This document shows positions 10,102 through 18,453 of a stretch of DNA of 64,000 nucleotides, in pieces. Source of the DNA: Enterobacter wuhouensis (GTDB taxonomy: Bacteria > Pseudomonadota > Gammaproteobacteria > Enterobacterales > Enterobacteriaceae); contig NZ_SJOO01000010.1 of the NCBI RefSeq assembly GCF_004331265.1, forward strand, positions 1 through 64,000. Reading direction: 5' to 3'. Position 1 is the first letter of the stretch. Each line of letters starts with the position of its first letter. Below the pieces are notes generated by a model. The model did no database searches. It had not been told where the DNA came from and was given only the letters and a program-made list of their open reading frames with translations. The position numbers were made by a program, and so were the translations under genes.

Positions 10102-10803
10102 ATGGCGCGGAAAAAGAAAGAAGAGGCTCAAAAAACCCGGCAGCAGCTGATTGAAGCGGCTATCGGGCAGTTCGCTGCACGCGGCGTCGCTAACACCACG
10201 CTTACGGATATCGCCGATGCTGCCCAGGTTACGCGCGGGGCGGTTTACTGGCATTTCACCAGTAAATCAGAAATATTTAATGCTATCTGGGAACAGCAGT
10301 TACCGCTTCGTGAAATTATTCGTGACAGGCTTTTGCTATCAGAAAATGATAATCCCTTGTTAATGCTTCGTGAGCTGTTCATCACTGCATTGCAGTATAT
10401 TGCGCGTGAGCCCCGTCAGTGCGCACTGTTGCAAATTTTGTATCATAAGTGTGAATTTAATAGCGATATGATTTCAGAGTGTGAAATCAGAAAACGCATT
10501 GGTTTCAACTTCAAGCATCTGCGCGCCATTTTGGAAAAATGTATTTCACATAACATCATTTCCTCTCAGGTCAACGTTGATCTTACGCTTATCGTTTTTC
10601 ATGGTTTTTTTAGCGGAATAATTAAAAACTGGTTAATGAATAGCGACAGCTTCAATCTCTACCAGCAGGCACCCGCTTTGGTCGATAACATCCTGGCGAC
10701 ACTTCCGCTGACTGATGATTATGAGTCCGCGCCGGGCACCATTTCTCCCTGCGCGCAAAGCGCATCAATCGTCTCTGCGCTAACCGGTTTACCTAACAGA
10801 TAG
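10102..10803 (+). CDS. acrS: TetR-family regulator AcrS (EnvR)
   Basis: TetR-type repressor, 233 residues. The helix-turn-helix occupies about residues 25-60 (TLTDIADAAQVTRGAVYWHF), nearly identical to AcrR/AcrS proteins; the ligand-binding C-domain is divergent. E. coli AcrS represses acrAB and neighbours acrEF. Residues from about 206 onward are encoded antisense to the 3' end of the convergent cyclic-di-GMP gene and do not resemble the E. coli C-terminus. The tail may be a by-product of that gene's position. The middle of the gene is visibly AT-richer than its neighbours. The ribosome-binding site is weak. Confidence 0.88.
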   Translation: MARKKKEEAQKTRQQLIEAAIGQFAARGVANTTLTDIADAAQVTRGAVYWHFTSKSEIFNAIWEQQLPLREIIRDRLLLSENDNPLLMLRELFITALQYIAREPRQCALLQILYHKCEFNSDMISECEIRKRIGFNFKHLRAILEKCISHNIISSQVNVDLTLIVFHGFFSGIIKNWLMNSDSFNLYQQAPALVDNILATLPLTDDYESAPGTISPCAQSASIVSALTGLPNR

Positions 10804-12800
10804 CCCTGAAGGGTGTTACAGCCAAGCTCCGTTAAAAACGTTTGCTGCGCTTCGGTTTCTACGCCCTCAGCCACGACTTTCAGGTTCAGCGTTTTTGCCA
10901 GCGCGACGATGGCTGAAACAATAGTGGCGTCATCACTTTCCCCGCTCAGCTCCTGCACGAAGGCACGATCGATTTTCAGCTCGCAGGCGGGCAAGCGTTT
11001 AAGGTACAGCAGGCTTGAATACCCTGTACCAAAGTCATCAATGGAGGCTTTTACACCGGCATTCGTAAGCTCTGTCAGCACCCGTACGCTTTCGTCAGGG
11101 TTGCTCATGGCCGTTGTCTCCGTGACCTCCAGGATGAGCATTTCCGGCGGCACGTGGTGACGCGCCAGACAGTCAAGCACCGTCTTAACCAGCGAGGGCT
11201 GCTCGAACTGCAGCGTCGACAGATTCACCGCCATTGACCAGTCCTGATGCCCCTGAAGATGCCATTCTCGTAACTGGCGACAGGCTTCGTTGATCACCCA
11301 GTTGCCAATGGGGATGATCTGGCCGGTTTTCTCAGCCAGAGGTAAAAACAGGTCCGGCGTCAGTAATCCCTGCTTCGGATGCTGCCAGCGTAAGAGCGCC
11401 TCAAAGCCGAGGACCGGGCCTGCCGGGGCATGGAATTTAGGTTGATAGACCAGGCGAAGCTCATCGCGCTCGATCGCAAGCCACAGGTCATTCATCAGCT
11501 GAAGGTGAGTCTGCGCCAGGGTATTCATGGAGGGCTGGAAAAAATGGTAGCCGTTTCGACCCATATGCTTGGTGTGGTACATCGCCGCATCTGCGTTAAA
11601 CATCAGTTCGCGATCGGTTGTACCGTCGTGTGGGTAAAGCGCGATCCCAATACTGAGGGTCACGACCAGCTCATAAGGTTCTAGGCTGAAAGGGCTGTCT
11701 ATGGCGCGAACCAGTGAGTTAGCCAGTGAGGCGGCATCGTCAGGGCCTTCCCCTTCTGCCAGCAGAACAAATTCATCACCGCCGATACGTGCAAGCGTGA
11801 ACTGGCCCTTCAGGTGCTGCAGCAAGCGCTCCGTCACGGCGACCAGTAACTTATCACCCACATCGTGGCCGTAGGCGTCATTGATCGCTTTAAACCCGTC
11901 GAGATCCATGAACATTAGCGCAAACTGCGCATTTTCTCGTTCGGCCTTACTGATGGCCTGATCGAGACGGTCCTCCAGCAGGATACGATTCGGCAGGCGG
12001 GTTAACGTATCGTGCAGTGCCAGCTGAGCCAGTTCCCGGTTTGCTTCGGCAAGAGACGAAGCCAGTAATGAGGTGCGCGCCTGCAGGCGAGCATCCAGCA
12101 TTGAAACGAGCAGTGAAATCCCTAGAATGGACAGGGCGACCACGCTGACCAATACGGCCAGCCAGCTGCCGTTAATGCCGTGGTGATGAGCCATGGTCGA
12201 CATCGGAAACTGGGCGGCCTTCATGCCGGCATAGTGCATGCCGGCAATAGCGAACCCCATAGTGAGTGCGGCACCCAGACGCATCAACGCGACCCTGGCG
12301 GCCTCATGTCGAAGGCGGAACGTGAGCCAAAGGGCAACGAGTGAAGCCGCTAGCGCGATGGCGACAGAAATGACCACCCAGGTCGTATCCCAGATGATAC
12401 CGGGCGTGACCTCCAGCGCCGCCATGCCGGTGTAATGCATCGCCACAATCCCGGTTCCCATCACCAGCGCCCCCGGCAGCAGTCGGCGTAAGCGCAACTG
12501 CTCGCAGCTGACAAGCCACAGGGCAAACATTGATGAACCAATGGCGATAACCATTGAGAGTACCGTCAGCGTGGCGTTGTAGCTCATGCTCATGGAGAGA
12601 TCCATCGCCAGCATGCCGATAAAATGCATTGCCCATACGCCGATACCCATCGCAATGCCACCGCCGGCCAGCCAGATGCGGGCTGCAATACCCTGGCTCC
12701 CCGCGACGCGCGCGGCCATATTCAGCGCGGTATAGGCGGCAAGGATGGCGACAATAAAGGAGATGACTACGAGGATTTGGTTGTATTGGCTAACCAGCAT
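10719..12800 (-). CDS. MHYT-GGDEF-EAL membrane cyclic-di-GMP enzyme
   Basis: 693 residues. An N-terminal seven-helix MHYT sensor carries three motifs (MHFIGM at 59, MHYTGM at 121, MHYAGM at 189), thought in this family to bind copper or sense gases. The diguanylate cyclase domain has an intact GGDEF at 340-344 but no RxxD inhibitory site (KGQF instead). The phosphodiesterase domain keeps EAL (467-469), N526, E558, DDFGTGYSSL (588 on), K609, D611 and E645. Both activities are therefore possible. The layout resembles Pseudomonas MucR/NbdA. It is absent from this position in E. coli K-12 and overlaps acrS tail-to-tail by 85 nt. Confidence 0.92.
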   Translation of the reverse strand: MLVSQYNQILVVISFIVAILAAYTALNMAARVAGSQGIAARIWLAGGGIAMGIGVWAMHFIGMLAMDLSMSMSYNATLTVLSMVIAIGSSMFALWLVSCEQLRLRRLLPGALVMGTGIVAMHYTGMAALEVTPGIIWDTTWVVISVAIALAASLVALWLTFRLRHEAARVALMRLGAALTMGFAIAGMHYAGMKAAQFPMSTMAHHHGINGSWLAVLVSVVALSILGISLLVSMLDARLQARTSLLASSLAEANRELAQLALHDTLTRLPNRILLEDRLDQAISKAERENAQFALMFMDLDGFKAINDAYGHDVGDKLLVAVTERLLQHLKGQFTLARIGGDEFVLLAEGEGPDDAASLANSLVRAIDSPFSLEPYELVVTLSIGIALYPHDGTTDRELMFNADAAMYHTKHMGRNGYHFFQPSMNTLAQTHLQLMNDLWLAIERDELRLVYQPKFHAPAGPVLGFEALLRWQHPKQGLLTPDLFLPLAEKTGQIIPIGNWVINEACRQLREWHLQGHQDWSMAVNLSTLQFEQPSLVKTVLDCLARHHVPPEMLILEVTETTAMSNPDESVRVLTELTNAGVKASIDDFGTGYSSLLYLKRLPACELKIDRAFVQELSGESDDATIVSAIVALAKTLNLKVVAEGVETEAQQTFLTELGCNTLQGYLLGKPVSAETIDALCAQGEMVPGADS

Positions 12801-12854
12801 GGTCTGTTCAACTCGAGTGTGAGGTTACGCAAGAGCGGTTGGGAAGGGCGAGAC

Positions 12855-12896
12855 ATTATCACCGTAAGATAATGACTAAAAGGGATTTAAATCCCT
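12855..12896. promoter_or_regulatory. Two dyads upstream of the MHYT-GGDEF-EAL gene
   Basis: A perfect 16-bp palindrome AGGGATTTAAATCCCT (12881-12896) and the inverted repeat ATTATC-N7-GATAAT (12855-12873) lie 55-96 nt upstream of the start codon. They are possible operators or part of the promoter. No regulator can be named. Confidence 0.4.
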
Positions 12897-12929
12897 GTTT
12901 TTACTGGGTGATACAGGGGTGTCTACGGC

Positions 12930-13094
12930 TTAATCAAGCGCTGAGCAATTGACTAATTTTAGCGGATTCACGGAATTCATGTTGCGGCACTTGTCAGTTT
13001 CGGTGCTCATCAGCTCTATCCACTGCATCAGCAGCGCGTCGAACAGGAAAACTGAGATAGCAAACACAACCAGCCACCAGTATTTACGAATCAT
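12930..13094 (-). CDS. yhdU: Small membrane protein YhdU
   Basis: 54-residue protein with one hydrophobic segment (YWWLVVFAISVFLFDALLMQW, about residues 5-25) and a short polar tail containing two cysteines. It matches E. coli YhdU, which has no known role, though its C-terminus is slightly shorter. The frame extends 16 codons upstream, but the start beginning MIRKYWW is the conserved one and has a GGAA just upstream. It is transcribed on its own, between the fis terminator and the cyclic-di-GMP gene. Confidence 0.82.
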   Translation of the reverse strand: MIRKYWWLVVFAISVFLFDALLMQWIELMSTETDKCRNMNSVNPLKLVNCSALD

Positions 13095-13211
13095 AGTGTC
13101 ATTCCGGGAGAAGAGAGCCTGTAGGGTGGTGGAAATATACACGAAAAGCCGCGCTTGGAAAGCGGCGGAGGAGAAGGTTTACAAAGCGTTGACGGTTGCG
13201 GGCGAGGGGAA

Positions 13212-13250
13212 TAAAAAAGGCGCTTCCCCATGCCGAAGAGCGCCTTTTTA
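13212..13250 (-). terminator. Rho-independent terminator of dusB-fis
   Basis: On the minus strand AAAAAGGCGCT and AGCGCCTTTTTT-type arms pair around a loop containing CTTCGGCATGGGG, followed by a T run. It begins 24 nt beyond the fis stop. Confidence 0.85.
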
Positions 13251-13273
13251 AACAAGCATTTAACTGATTAGTA

Positions 13274-13570
13274 TCAGTTCATGCCGTATTTTTTCAATTT
13301 CTTACGCAGAGTACCACGGTTGATACCCATCATCAGCGCAGCGCGGGTTTGGTTACCGCGGGTGTATTGCATCACCATGTCCAACAGTGGCTGTTCAACT
13401 TCAGCCAGTACCAGCTCATACAGGTCATTAACATCCTGACCGTTCAGTTGAGCAAAATAGTTCTTCAGTGCCTGTTTAACCGAGTCACGCAGGGGCTTTT
13501 GAGTCACCTGATCCTGGGAGTTAACGGTGGAAACGGTCAGTACGTCAGAATTTACGCGTTGTTCGAACAT
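13274..13570 (-). CDS. fis: DNA-binding protein Fis
   Basis: Nucleoid protein and global regulator, 98 residues, apparently identical to E. coli Fis. It activates rRNA and tRNA promoters, stimulates site-specific inversion and is abundant in early exponential growth. The C-terminal helix-turn-helix ([22 protein letters not shown]) spans about residues 74-95; the N-terminal hairpin arm precedes the dimer helices. It is the second gene of dusB-fis, 23 nt downstream, so its control depends on the dusB promoter described at 14591. Confidence 0.98.
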
Positions 13571-13593
13571 AGTTCTGTCAGCTCTTTATTTCA

Positions 13594-14559
13594 TTACGCA
13601 AGATTTTCGAAGTATGCCTCCAACGCCTCCAGCTGTTCGCTGGCATCCTCTATGGCGTTGAATGTGCGCCGAAACTGGTCATTTGGAGCGTGCTCCTGGA
13701 GATACCAGGATACGTGTTTACGCGCAATTCGGTACCCTTTTGCCTGGCCGTAGTGGTCATGCAATTCCCGAACATGCGAACAAAGCAAGCGCTTAACCTC
13801 TGCCAGTGGCAGTGGGGCAAGCAGCTCCCCAGTGTCCAGATAATGCTGGATTTCCCGAAAGATCCAGGGTCTTCCCTGAGCTGCACGTCCTATCATCAGA
13901 GCATCAGCTCCCGTATAGTCGAGCACAGCTCTGGCTTTAAGCGGGTCAGTAATGTCACCATTCGCGATAATCGGAATGGAAACTTTCTGCTTAACTGCCC
14001 GAATGCTGTCGTATTCAGCTTCACCATTGAACAAACAGGCGCGAGTGCGTCCATGAATGGTCAGGGCCTGAATGCCACAGTCTTCGGCCAGTTGGGCAAT
14101 CTCTACACAGTTACGGTGTTCCGGCGACCAACCCGTGCGAATCTTTAACGTAACAGGAACGTCCACCGCGCTGACAACCGCCGTCAGGATAGACTTCACC
14201 TGGTCGGGGTATTGCAGAAGGGCTGAACCTGCAAGCTTGCGATTCACTTTCTTGGCCGGGCAACCCATATTGATATCAATAATTTGGGCGCCACTTTCCA
14301 CGTTGATACGCGCGGCATCTGCCATCTCTTCAGGTACGCTTCCGGCAATTTGCACGGTACGAATACCTGGTTCATCAACGTGCACCATCCGCAAACGTGA
14401 CTTATCGCTTTCCCATACCTGCGGGTTAGACGACATCATCTCGGAAACGGTTAAACCTGCTCCCATCTCATAGCACAGCGTCCTGAACGGCCGGTCGGTA
14501 ATACCTGCCATTGGGGCTGCGATCAGGCGATTTCTGAGCTGGTGGTGTCCGATGCGCAT
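13594..14559 (-). CDS. dusB: tRNA-dihydrouridine synthase B
   Basis: Flavin enzyme reducing uridine to dihydrouridine in the tRNA D-loop (U17 in E. coli), 321 residues. It shows the TIM-barrel start [12 protein letters not shown], the catalytic-cysteine motif [19 protein letters not shown] near residue 100, and FMN-binding stretches such as NGDI and [13 protein letters not shown]. It is the first gene of the dusB-fis operon; its translation is linked to the long leader that also feeds fis. The length equals E. coli DusB. Confidence 0.97.
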   Translation of the reverse strand: MRIGHHQLRNRLIAAPMAGITDRPFRTLCYEMGAGLTVSEMMSSNPQVWESDKSRLRMVHVDEPGIRTVQIAGSVPEEMADAARINVESGAQIIDINMGCPAKKVNRKLAGSALLQYPDQVKSILTAVVSAVDVPVTLKIRTGWSPEHRNCVEIAQLAEDCGIQALTIHGRTRACLFNGEAEYDSIRAVKQKVSIPIIANGDITDPLKARAVLDYTGADALMIGRAAQGRPWIFREIQHYLDTGELLAPLPLAEVKRLLCSHVRELHDHYGQAKGYRIARKHVSWYLQEHAPNDQFRRTFNAIEDASEQLEALEAYFENLA

Positions 14560-14590
14560 GAGTTAAGAAATGACCATACTGTGACTGCAA

Positions 14591-14627
14591 GGCGGCGTAT
14601 ATTACGCATTTTTTGCACGAGATGAAA
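14591..14627 (-). promoter_or_regulatory. dusB-fis promoter with GC-rich discriminator
   Basis: On the minus strand -35 TTTCAT (14622-14627) and -10 TAATAT (14599-14604) are separated by exactly 17 nt. They are followed by the GC-rich discriminator ACGCCGCC. This is the arrangement I know for E. coli fis, the feature linked to stringent (ppGpp/DksA) control. The upstream 14628-14790 stretch is AT-rich and probably carries Fis, IHF and CRP sites, none of which I can place precisely. Confidence 0.85.
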
Positions 14628-14796
14628 GGCCAAACTTTGAACAATCCTCTGTTGTAGATCAAGGAATCGCCGGTCAATCATTCTGTTGAGAATTATTCAC
14701 TATTTAAATCATTATGTTATACGAAACAGGTTATTTTATGGGCGCTTACAATTTCCCGTAACTTCTCATCATTTCTGAATAAATGCATCACTTGAG

Positions 14797-14833
14797 CGGC
14801 ATAATCTGCTGTTTTTAGCAGCAGATTATGCCG
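14797..14833. repeat. Perfect 15-bp inverted repeat (hairpin)
   Basis: CGGCATAATCTGCTG (14797-14811) and CAGCAGATTATGCCG (14819-14833) are exact reverse complements around a 7-nt loop TTTTTAG. It lies 57 nt past the carbonic anhydrase stop and about 170 nt upstream of the dusB promoter. Neither strand has a T tract after the stem, so it is not a standard terminator, though it could block readthrough or protect a 3' end. Confidence 0.8.
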
Positions 14834-14889
14834 GTTCTTTGCGATCTGTGTCGCATTTTAGAACATCATCTCAGTTCAGAAAATGGACA

Positions 14890-15630
14890 TTATTCAACGA
14901 CAACGCGGCCATGAAGTGACTGTACCGGACGGTTATTATCGTGATGCATCGTATGGGTGAATTTTGCCAGCTGCTCGGCCGAAAGCGTCAGCGGATGTTT
15001 GAGGACAATCCATGTCACCCCCTCTGAGCACGGCGGTGTGGTCAGGGAGCCGCTAAAGCGCCAGTAGGTTTTCTCTTTTGGCAGCAGCTTGTTGAGATCG
15101 AGATCCTGCGTAATGGAGACGTTCTGCTCCGCCTGCTGAGGCATGACCGCCCACAGCTTTTCAAGCTCAGGGTTCGCGGCACCTTTATCAAACATCACCG
15201 CAACGACCGCCAGTTCGCCGTTGGCATTTTTATGCACCAGATGCATTTCCATCGCGTATTTTTTACCGTGAACGGTGTTTTCGCTCGGCGCGTGGAAATG
15301 GAGCTGTTGTAACGTCCAGCTTTGCTTGTCGAGCGTGATGCTATCGCGCGTGTCGGCTTTTTCGCTCGCCTGGATCGTATGGCCATTGTTCGTCAGCGTC
15401 ACGGGACCATCGCGGTAAGCCGTTTTCAGCGGGGAGAGATGGGCTTTGGCAGTCGAATCAATATTGATGGGGGACTGGTTCATCCCGCTTTGACAGGTCT
15501 TGTAGGCCTCATCCAGTTCGCCCCAGTGCTCCGGTGCACCTTCGCCTTCGTAGCTCCAGTGTGATGCGAAAGCAGAAGCCGAGATCATACTCAGCGCGAG
15601 CAGCGCTGCCTTGCCGGTAAAGTGATTCAT
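14890..15630 (-). CDS. Periplasmic alpha-carbonic anhydrase
   Basis: Zinc enzyme interconverting CO2 and bicarbonate, 246 residues. A signal peptide ends near residue 22 (ASAFA). Zinc ligands are His111 and His113 in LHFHAPSEN and His130 in MEMHLVH. The active-site LTTPPCSEGV follows, and Cys46 and Cys201 probably form the disulfide common to exported members. All catalytic features are intact. E. coli K-12 has only beta-type enzymes and nothing at this position between dusB and prmA; close relatives in other enterics are usually named cah. A Fur-box-like dyad lies just upstream. Confidence 0.93.
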   Translation of the reverse strand: MNHFTGKAALLALSMISASAFASHWSYEGEGAPEHWGELDEAYKTCQSGMNQSPINIDSTAKAHLSPLKTAYRDGPVTLTNNGHTIQASEKADTRDSITLDKQSWTLQQLHFHAPSENTVHGKKYAMEMHLVHKNANGELAVVAVMFDKGAANPELEKLWAVMPQQAEQNVSITQDLDLNKLLPKEKTYWRFSGSLTTPPCSEGVTWIVLKHPLTLSAEQLAKFTHTMHHDNNRPVQSLHGRVVVE

Positions 15631-15658
15631 AATATTCTTCCAGTGAATTGTTGTAATT

Positions 15659-15685
15659 CAAATCATGATTTATCATTATGATTTG
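15659..15685 (-). promoter_or_regulatory. Fur-box-like dyad upstream of the carbonic anhydrase
   Basis: Arms CAAATCAT (15659-15666) and ATGATTTG (15678-15685) flank an 11-nt centre. On the coding strand the element contains CATAATGATAA, which matches 10 of the first 11 positions of the classical Fur box GATAATGATAATCATTATC. The rest fits only if one extra base is allowed. It lies 29-55 nt before the start codon, where a repressor would act. The dyad is plain; the identity of the regulator is a guess. Confidence 0.5.
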
Positions 15686-15736
15686 TAGGGTTATTTTACC
15701 GGAGAATGGCTGGGGAAGTGAGAGATATCAGAGGAA

Positions 15737-15762
15737 AACAGGCGTGGTCAGATGACCACGCC
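15737..15762 (-). terminator. Probable terminator after prmA
   Basis: GGCGTGGTCA (15741-15750) and TGACCACGCC (15753-15762) form a perfect 10-bp stem with a two-base centre. On the minus strand it is followed by TGTTTTCC. It lies 7 nt past the prmA stop; the T tract is short. Confidence 0.65.
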
Positions 15763-15768
15763 AAATGC

Positions 15769-16650
15769 TTACTTTTTACGACCGGTAATGCGGCACCACT
15801 CTTCTTTCTCAACAACGGGGTCGAGTGCGAACAGCTCGGCATAGGCTTCACAGACGCTGTCTGCCTGGCTTGCCAGGATACCCGAAAGACCCAGCAGACC
15901 GCCCTCAACGGGCAGCACGCTGATTAACGGTGCCAGTTCACGTAACGGGCCTGCCAGAATATTCGCAACCACCACATCGGCTTTCATGGCTTCTGGCTGC
16001 GCATCCGGGAGATAAAGCTCCAGGCGCTCGGACACGCCGTTGCGCTCGGCGTTATCGCGGCTGGCCTGAATGGCCTGCGGATCGATGTCGATCCCGATGG
16101 CTTTTGCCGCGCCCAGCTTGAGTGCCGCAATGGCAAGGATCCCGGAGCCACAGCCAAAGTCGATCACCGTCTTGCCTTCCAGATCCAGGCCATCCAGCCA
16201 TTGCAGGCAGAGCGAGGTTGTCGGGTGAGTGCCGGTACCAAAGGCCAGGCCCGGGTCGAGCATCACGTTGACCGCATTCTCGTCCGGGACGTCGCGCCAG
16301 CTCGGGCAGATCCACAGGCGCTTGCCGAACTGCATCGGGTGGAAATTATCCATCCACTCGCGTTCCCAGTCTTTGTCTTCCAGCTGTTCGATTTTGTGCA
16401 CAAAGCCCGCGCCCAGCAGAGGATGATTTTCCAGAATCGCGACAACCTCTTTCATGTCGGTTTCCGCATCGAACAGGCCGATAACGTCGGTATCACCCCA
16501 CAGGCGGGTTTCGCCCGGCAGCGGCTCAAAGACCGGCGTGTCATGCGTGTCCTGGAAGGTGATAGAAACCGAACCGGCCTCCATCAGCGCATCGCTCAGC
16601 TCTTCGGCGTTCGCGCCGGTTGTATTCAGTTTTAGTTGGATCCACGGCAT
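15769..16650 (-). CDS. prmA: Ribosomal protein L11 methyltransferase
   Basis: SAM-dependent enzyme that trimethylates amino groups of ribosomal protein L11, 293 residues. The N-terminal substrate-recognition domain (about 1-55) is followed by a linker and the catalytic domain with [20 protein letters not shown] near residues 163-182 and [10 protein letters not shown] near 227. The length equals the E. coli protein. It is downstream of panF (11-nt gap) and probably co-transcribed with yhdT and panF. Confidence 0.97.
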   Translation of the reverse strand: MPWIQLKLNTTGANAEELSDALMEAGSVSITFQDTHDTPVFEPLPGETRLWGDTDVIGLFDAETDMKEVVAILENHPLLGAGFVHKIEQLEDKDWEREWMDNFHPMQFGKRLWICPSWRDVPDENAVNVMLDPGLAFGTGTHPTTSLCLQWLDGLDLEGKTVIDFGCGSGILAIAALKLGAAKAIGIDIDPQAIQASRDNAERNGVSERLELYLPDAQPEAMKADVVVANILAGPLRELAPLISVLPVEGGLLGLSGILASQADSVCEAYAELFALDPVVEKEEWCRITGRKK

Positions 16651-16661
16651 GGCAAAACTCT

Positions 16662-18113
16662 TTATTTATCAGTAGAAATCATAGCGGGTTGCGGAACGGG
16701 CTGACCGAAACGGTTCCCCACCACAAACGCCAGTAAACTTAGCAGTAATGAAGGCACAATCGGATGGAAGCCCAGATACTGAATTTTAAATGTTGCGAGC
16801 ACGGCGTAAAGCACGCCGCCGACAATCATGGCGCTCAGCGCGCCGGCAGCATTGGCGCGTTCCCAGTAGAGCCCCAATACCAGCGGCCACAGGAAGACGG
16901 CTTCAAGGCCGCCAAACGCGAGCAGGTTCAGCCAGATGATCATCTCCGGCGGACGCCATGCGGCAAGCAGAAGCAATGCGCCCAGAACCAGGGTAATCAC
17001 CGCAGACATGCGCTTTAAGCGGCGTTCGTTTTCAACCTGCTCCGGGCGCAGGTTCAGGTAGAGATCTTTAATGATCGTAGCGGAACTTTGCAGCAGCTGA
17101 GCGTTAATTGTCGACATAATGGCGGCCATGGGCGCGGCGAGGAAAATCCCCGCGGCAAACGGCGGAAGCACCTTGACCATCAGGGTCGGGATCACCAGAT
17201 CCGGCACGGTGAGGTCAGGAATAACCGCGCGCCCCAGCGCGCCGGCCAGGTGCATACCAAACATCAGGATGGCAACCACGATGGTGCCGATGATGATGCC
17301 TCTGTGTACGGCTTTGCTGTCTTTGTAAGAGATACAGCGCACGGCGGTATGCGGCAGGCCAATCACGCCAAAGCACACCAGCACCCAGAATGAGGTCATA
17401 AAGGTCGGAGAAAGAATGTCGTCCGCCGCCTGAGGAGAGACCAGTTTCGGGTCAATGGCTTCCAGCGTTTCGACGGCGTGGCTCAGGCCACCTGCAGCAT
17501 GCACAATACCCACCAGCAGCACGATGGTGCCGATAAGCATCACCATACCCTGCATCGTATCGTTCAGCACGCTGGCTCGGAATCCACCAAACGCGGTGTA
17601 GAGGGCGATGCTCACCCCAAAGATAATCAGGCCTGTCTCGTAAGGTATCCCGGCGGCCGTTTCCAGCAGGCGTGCCCCGCCGATAAACTGTACCGTCATC
17701 GCGCCAATGAAGGCCACCAGCAGGCTTAAGCTTGCCAGCCACACCAGTAAACGGCTCTGATAGCGGGCAAACAGCATATCGTTCAGCGTCACGGCATTGT
17801 AGCGACGCGCCAGGATAGCGAATTTTTTGCCCAGGATGCCCAGGGAGAGCCAGACGGCGGGAAGCTGGATCATCGCCAGCAGCACCCAGCCTAGCCCGTA
17901 TTTGTAGGCCGCACCGGGGCCGCCGATAAACGAGCTGGCGCTGATGTAGGTCGCGGTCAGCGTCATGGCCAGCACGACGCCGCCCATCGAGCGGCTGCCG
18001 AGGAAATACTCGTTCAGGAAACTACCTGTCGTGCGTTTTCGCATGGCGTAAACGGACAAACCAAACACCACTAACAGGTACGCGATAAGCGGCAGAATGA
18101 CTTCAAGCTGCAT
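16662..18113 (-). CDS. panF: Sodium/pantothenate symporter
   Basis: Inner-membrane sodium-coupled pantothenate importer of the solute:sodium symporter family, 483 residues with about 12-13 hydrophobic helices. The conserved [25 protein letters not shown] stretch near residues 50-75 and the [15 protein letters not shown] motif are present. Two adjacent ATG codons exist (18116, 18113); the second gives the family N-terminus MQLEVILPL. The start lies inside the last codons of yhdT, so the two genes overlap and are translationally coupled. Confidence 0.96.
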   Translation of the reverse strand: MQLEVILPLIAYLLVVFGLSVYAMRKRTTGSFLNEYFLGSRSMGGVVLAMTLTATYISASSFIGGPGAAYKYGLGWVLLAMIQLPAVWLSLGILGKKFAILARRYNAVTLNDMLFARYQSRLLVWLASLSLLVAFIGAMTVQFIGGARLLETAAGIPYETGLIIFGVSIALYTAFGGFRASVLNDTMQGMVMLIGTIVLLVGIVHAAGGLSHAVETLEAIDPKLVSPQAADDILSPTFMTSFWVLVCFGVIGLPHTAVRCISYKDSKAVHRGIIIGTIVVAILMFGMHLAGALGRAVIPDLTVPDLVIPTLMVKVLPPFAAGIFLAAPMAAIMSTINAQLLQSSATIIKDLYLNLRPEQVENERRLKRMSAVITLVLGALLLLAAWRPPEMIIWLNLLAFGGLEAVFLWPLVLGLYWERANAAGALSAMIVGGVLYAVLATFKIQYLGFHPIVPSLLLSLLAFVVGNRFGQPVPQPAMISTDK

Positions 18114-18345
18114 CATCGTCCTCCAGCGGAATGTCGCGATAGATAAATTTCACCATTGCCCAGCAGAGCAGGATAAAGACCAGCGGTACCAGCAGGCAGG
18201 CCATTTCAAACCAGTGCGGCAGGCCGGTAATGCCAATAGCGGAGTCAGGTAAGTAAGCAGTTACTAACCATGCAGCAAGATAGAGAAGGGTCAGCCACAG
18301 CGCCCAGCGCGCTTCTTTATGGGCCTGAACAAAACGCTTGTCCAT
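18103..18345 (-). CDS. yhdT: Inner membrane protein YhdT
   Basis: 80-residue protein with two hydrophobic helices (about residues 14-32 and 46-68), DUF997 family. It always lies upstream of panF in enterics. The gene end overlaps the panF start by about 11 nt, so it may be a small partner of the symporter, but no function is established. Charged termini (MDKRF... and ...EDDDAA) would both face the cytoplasm. Confidence 0.93.
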   Translation of the reverse strand: MDKRFVQAHKEARWALWLTLLYLAAWLVTAYLPDSAIGITGLPHWFEMACLLVPLVFILLCWAMVKFIYRDIPLEDDDAA

Positions 18346-18411
18346 TTTTTGTCCCTTGTGGATGAAGAAAGCGGGGATTGTACATGATGGGGTGCGGCAA
18401 TCCCCAGAAAT

Positions 18412-18439
18412 AAAAAAGGCCGGATAATCCGGCCTTTTA
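18412..18439 (-). terminator. Rho-independent terminator after accC
   Basis: On the minus strand AAAAGGCCGGAT and ATCCGGCCTTTTTT pair, followed by T residues. It is 14 nt past the accC stop and separates accBC from yhdT-panF-prmA. Confidence 0.93.
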
Positions 18440-18453
18440 GCGTCAATGCAATC

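Larger units (their letters stand above)
14560..14889. other. Intergenic region between dusB and the carbonic anhydrase
   Basis: 330 bp with no credible gene. It holds the dusB-fis promoter (14591-14627), an AT-rich upstream activating region and the 15-bp hairpin at 14797-14833. Confidence 0.7.

Noticed and set aside
10102-12800. Genomic island covering acrS and the cyclic-di-GMP gene
   Set aside because: No integrase, direct repeats or tRNA junction are visible; acrS is the usual neighbour of acrEF.
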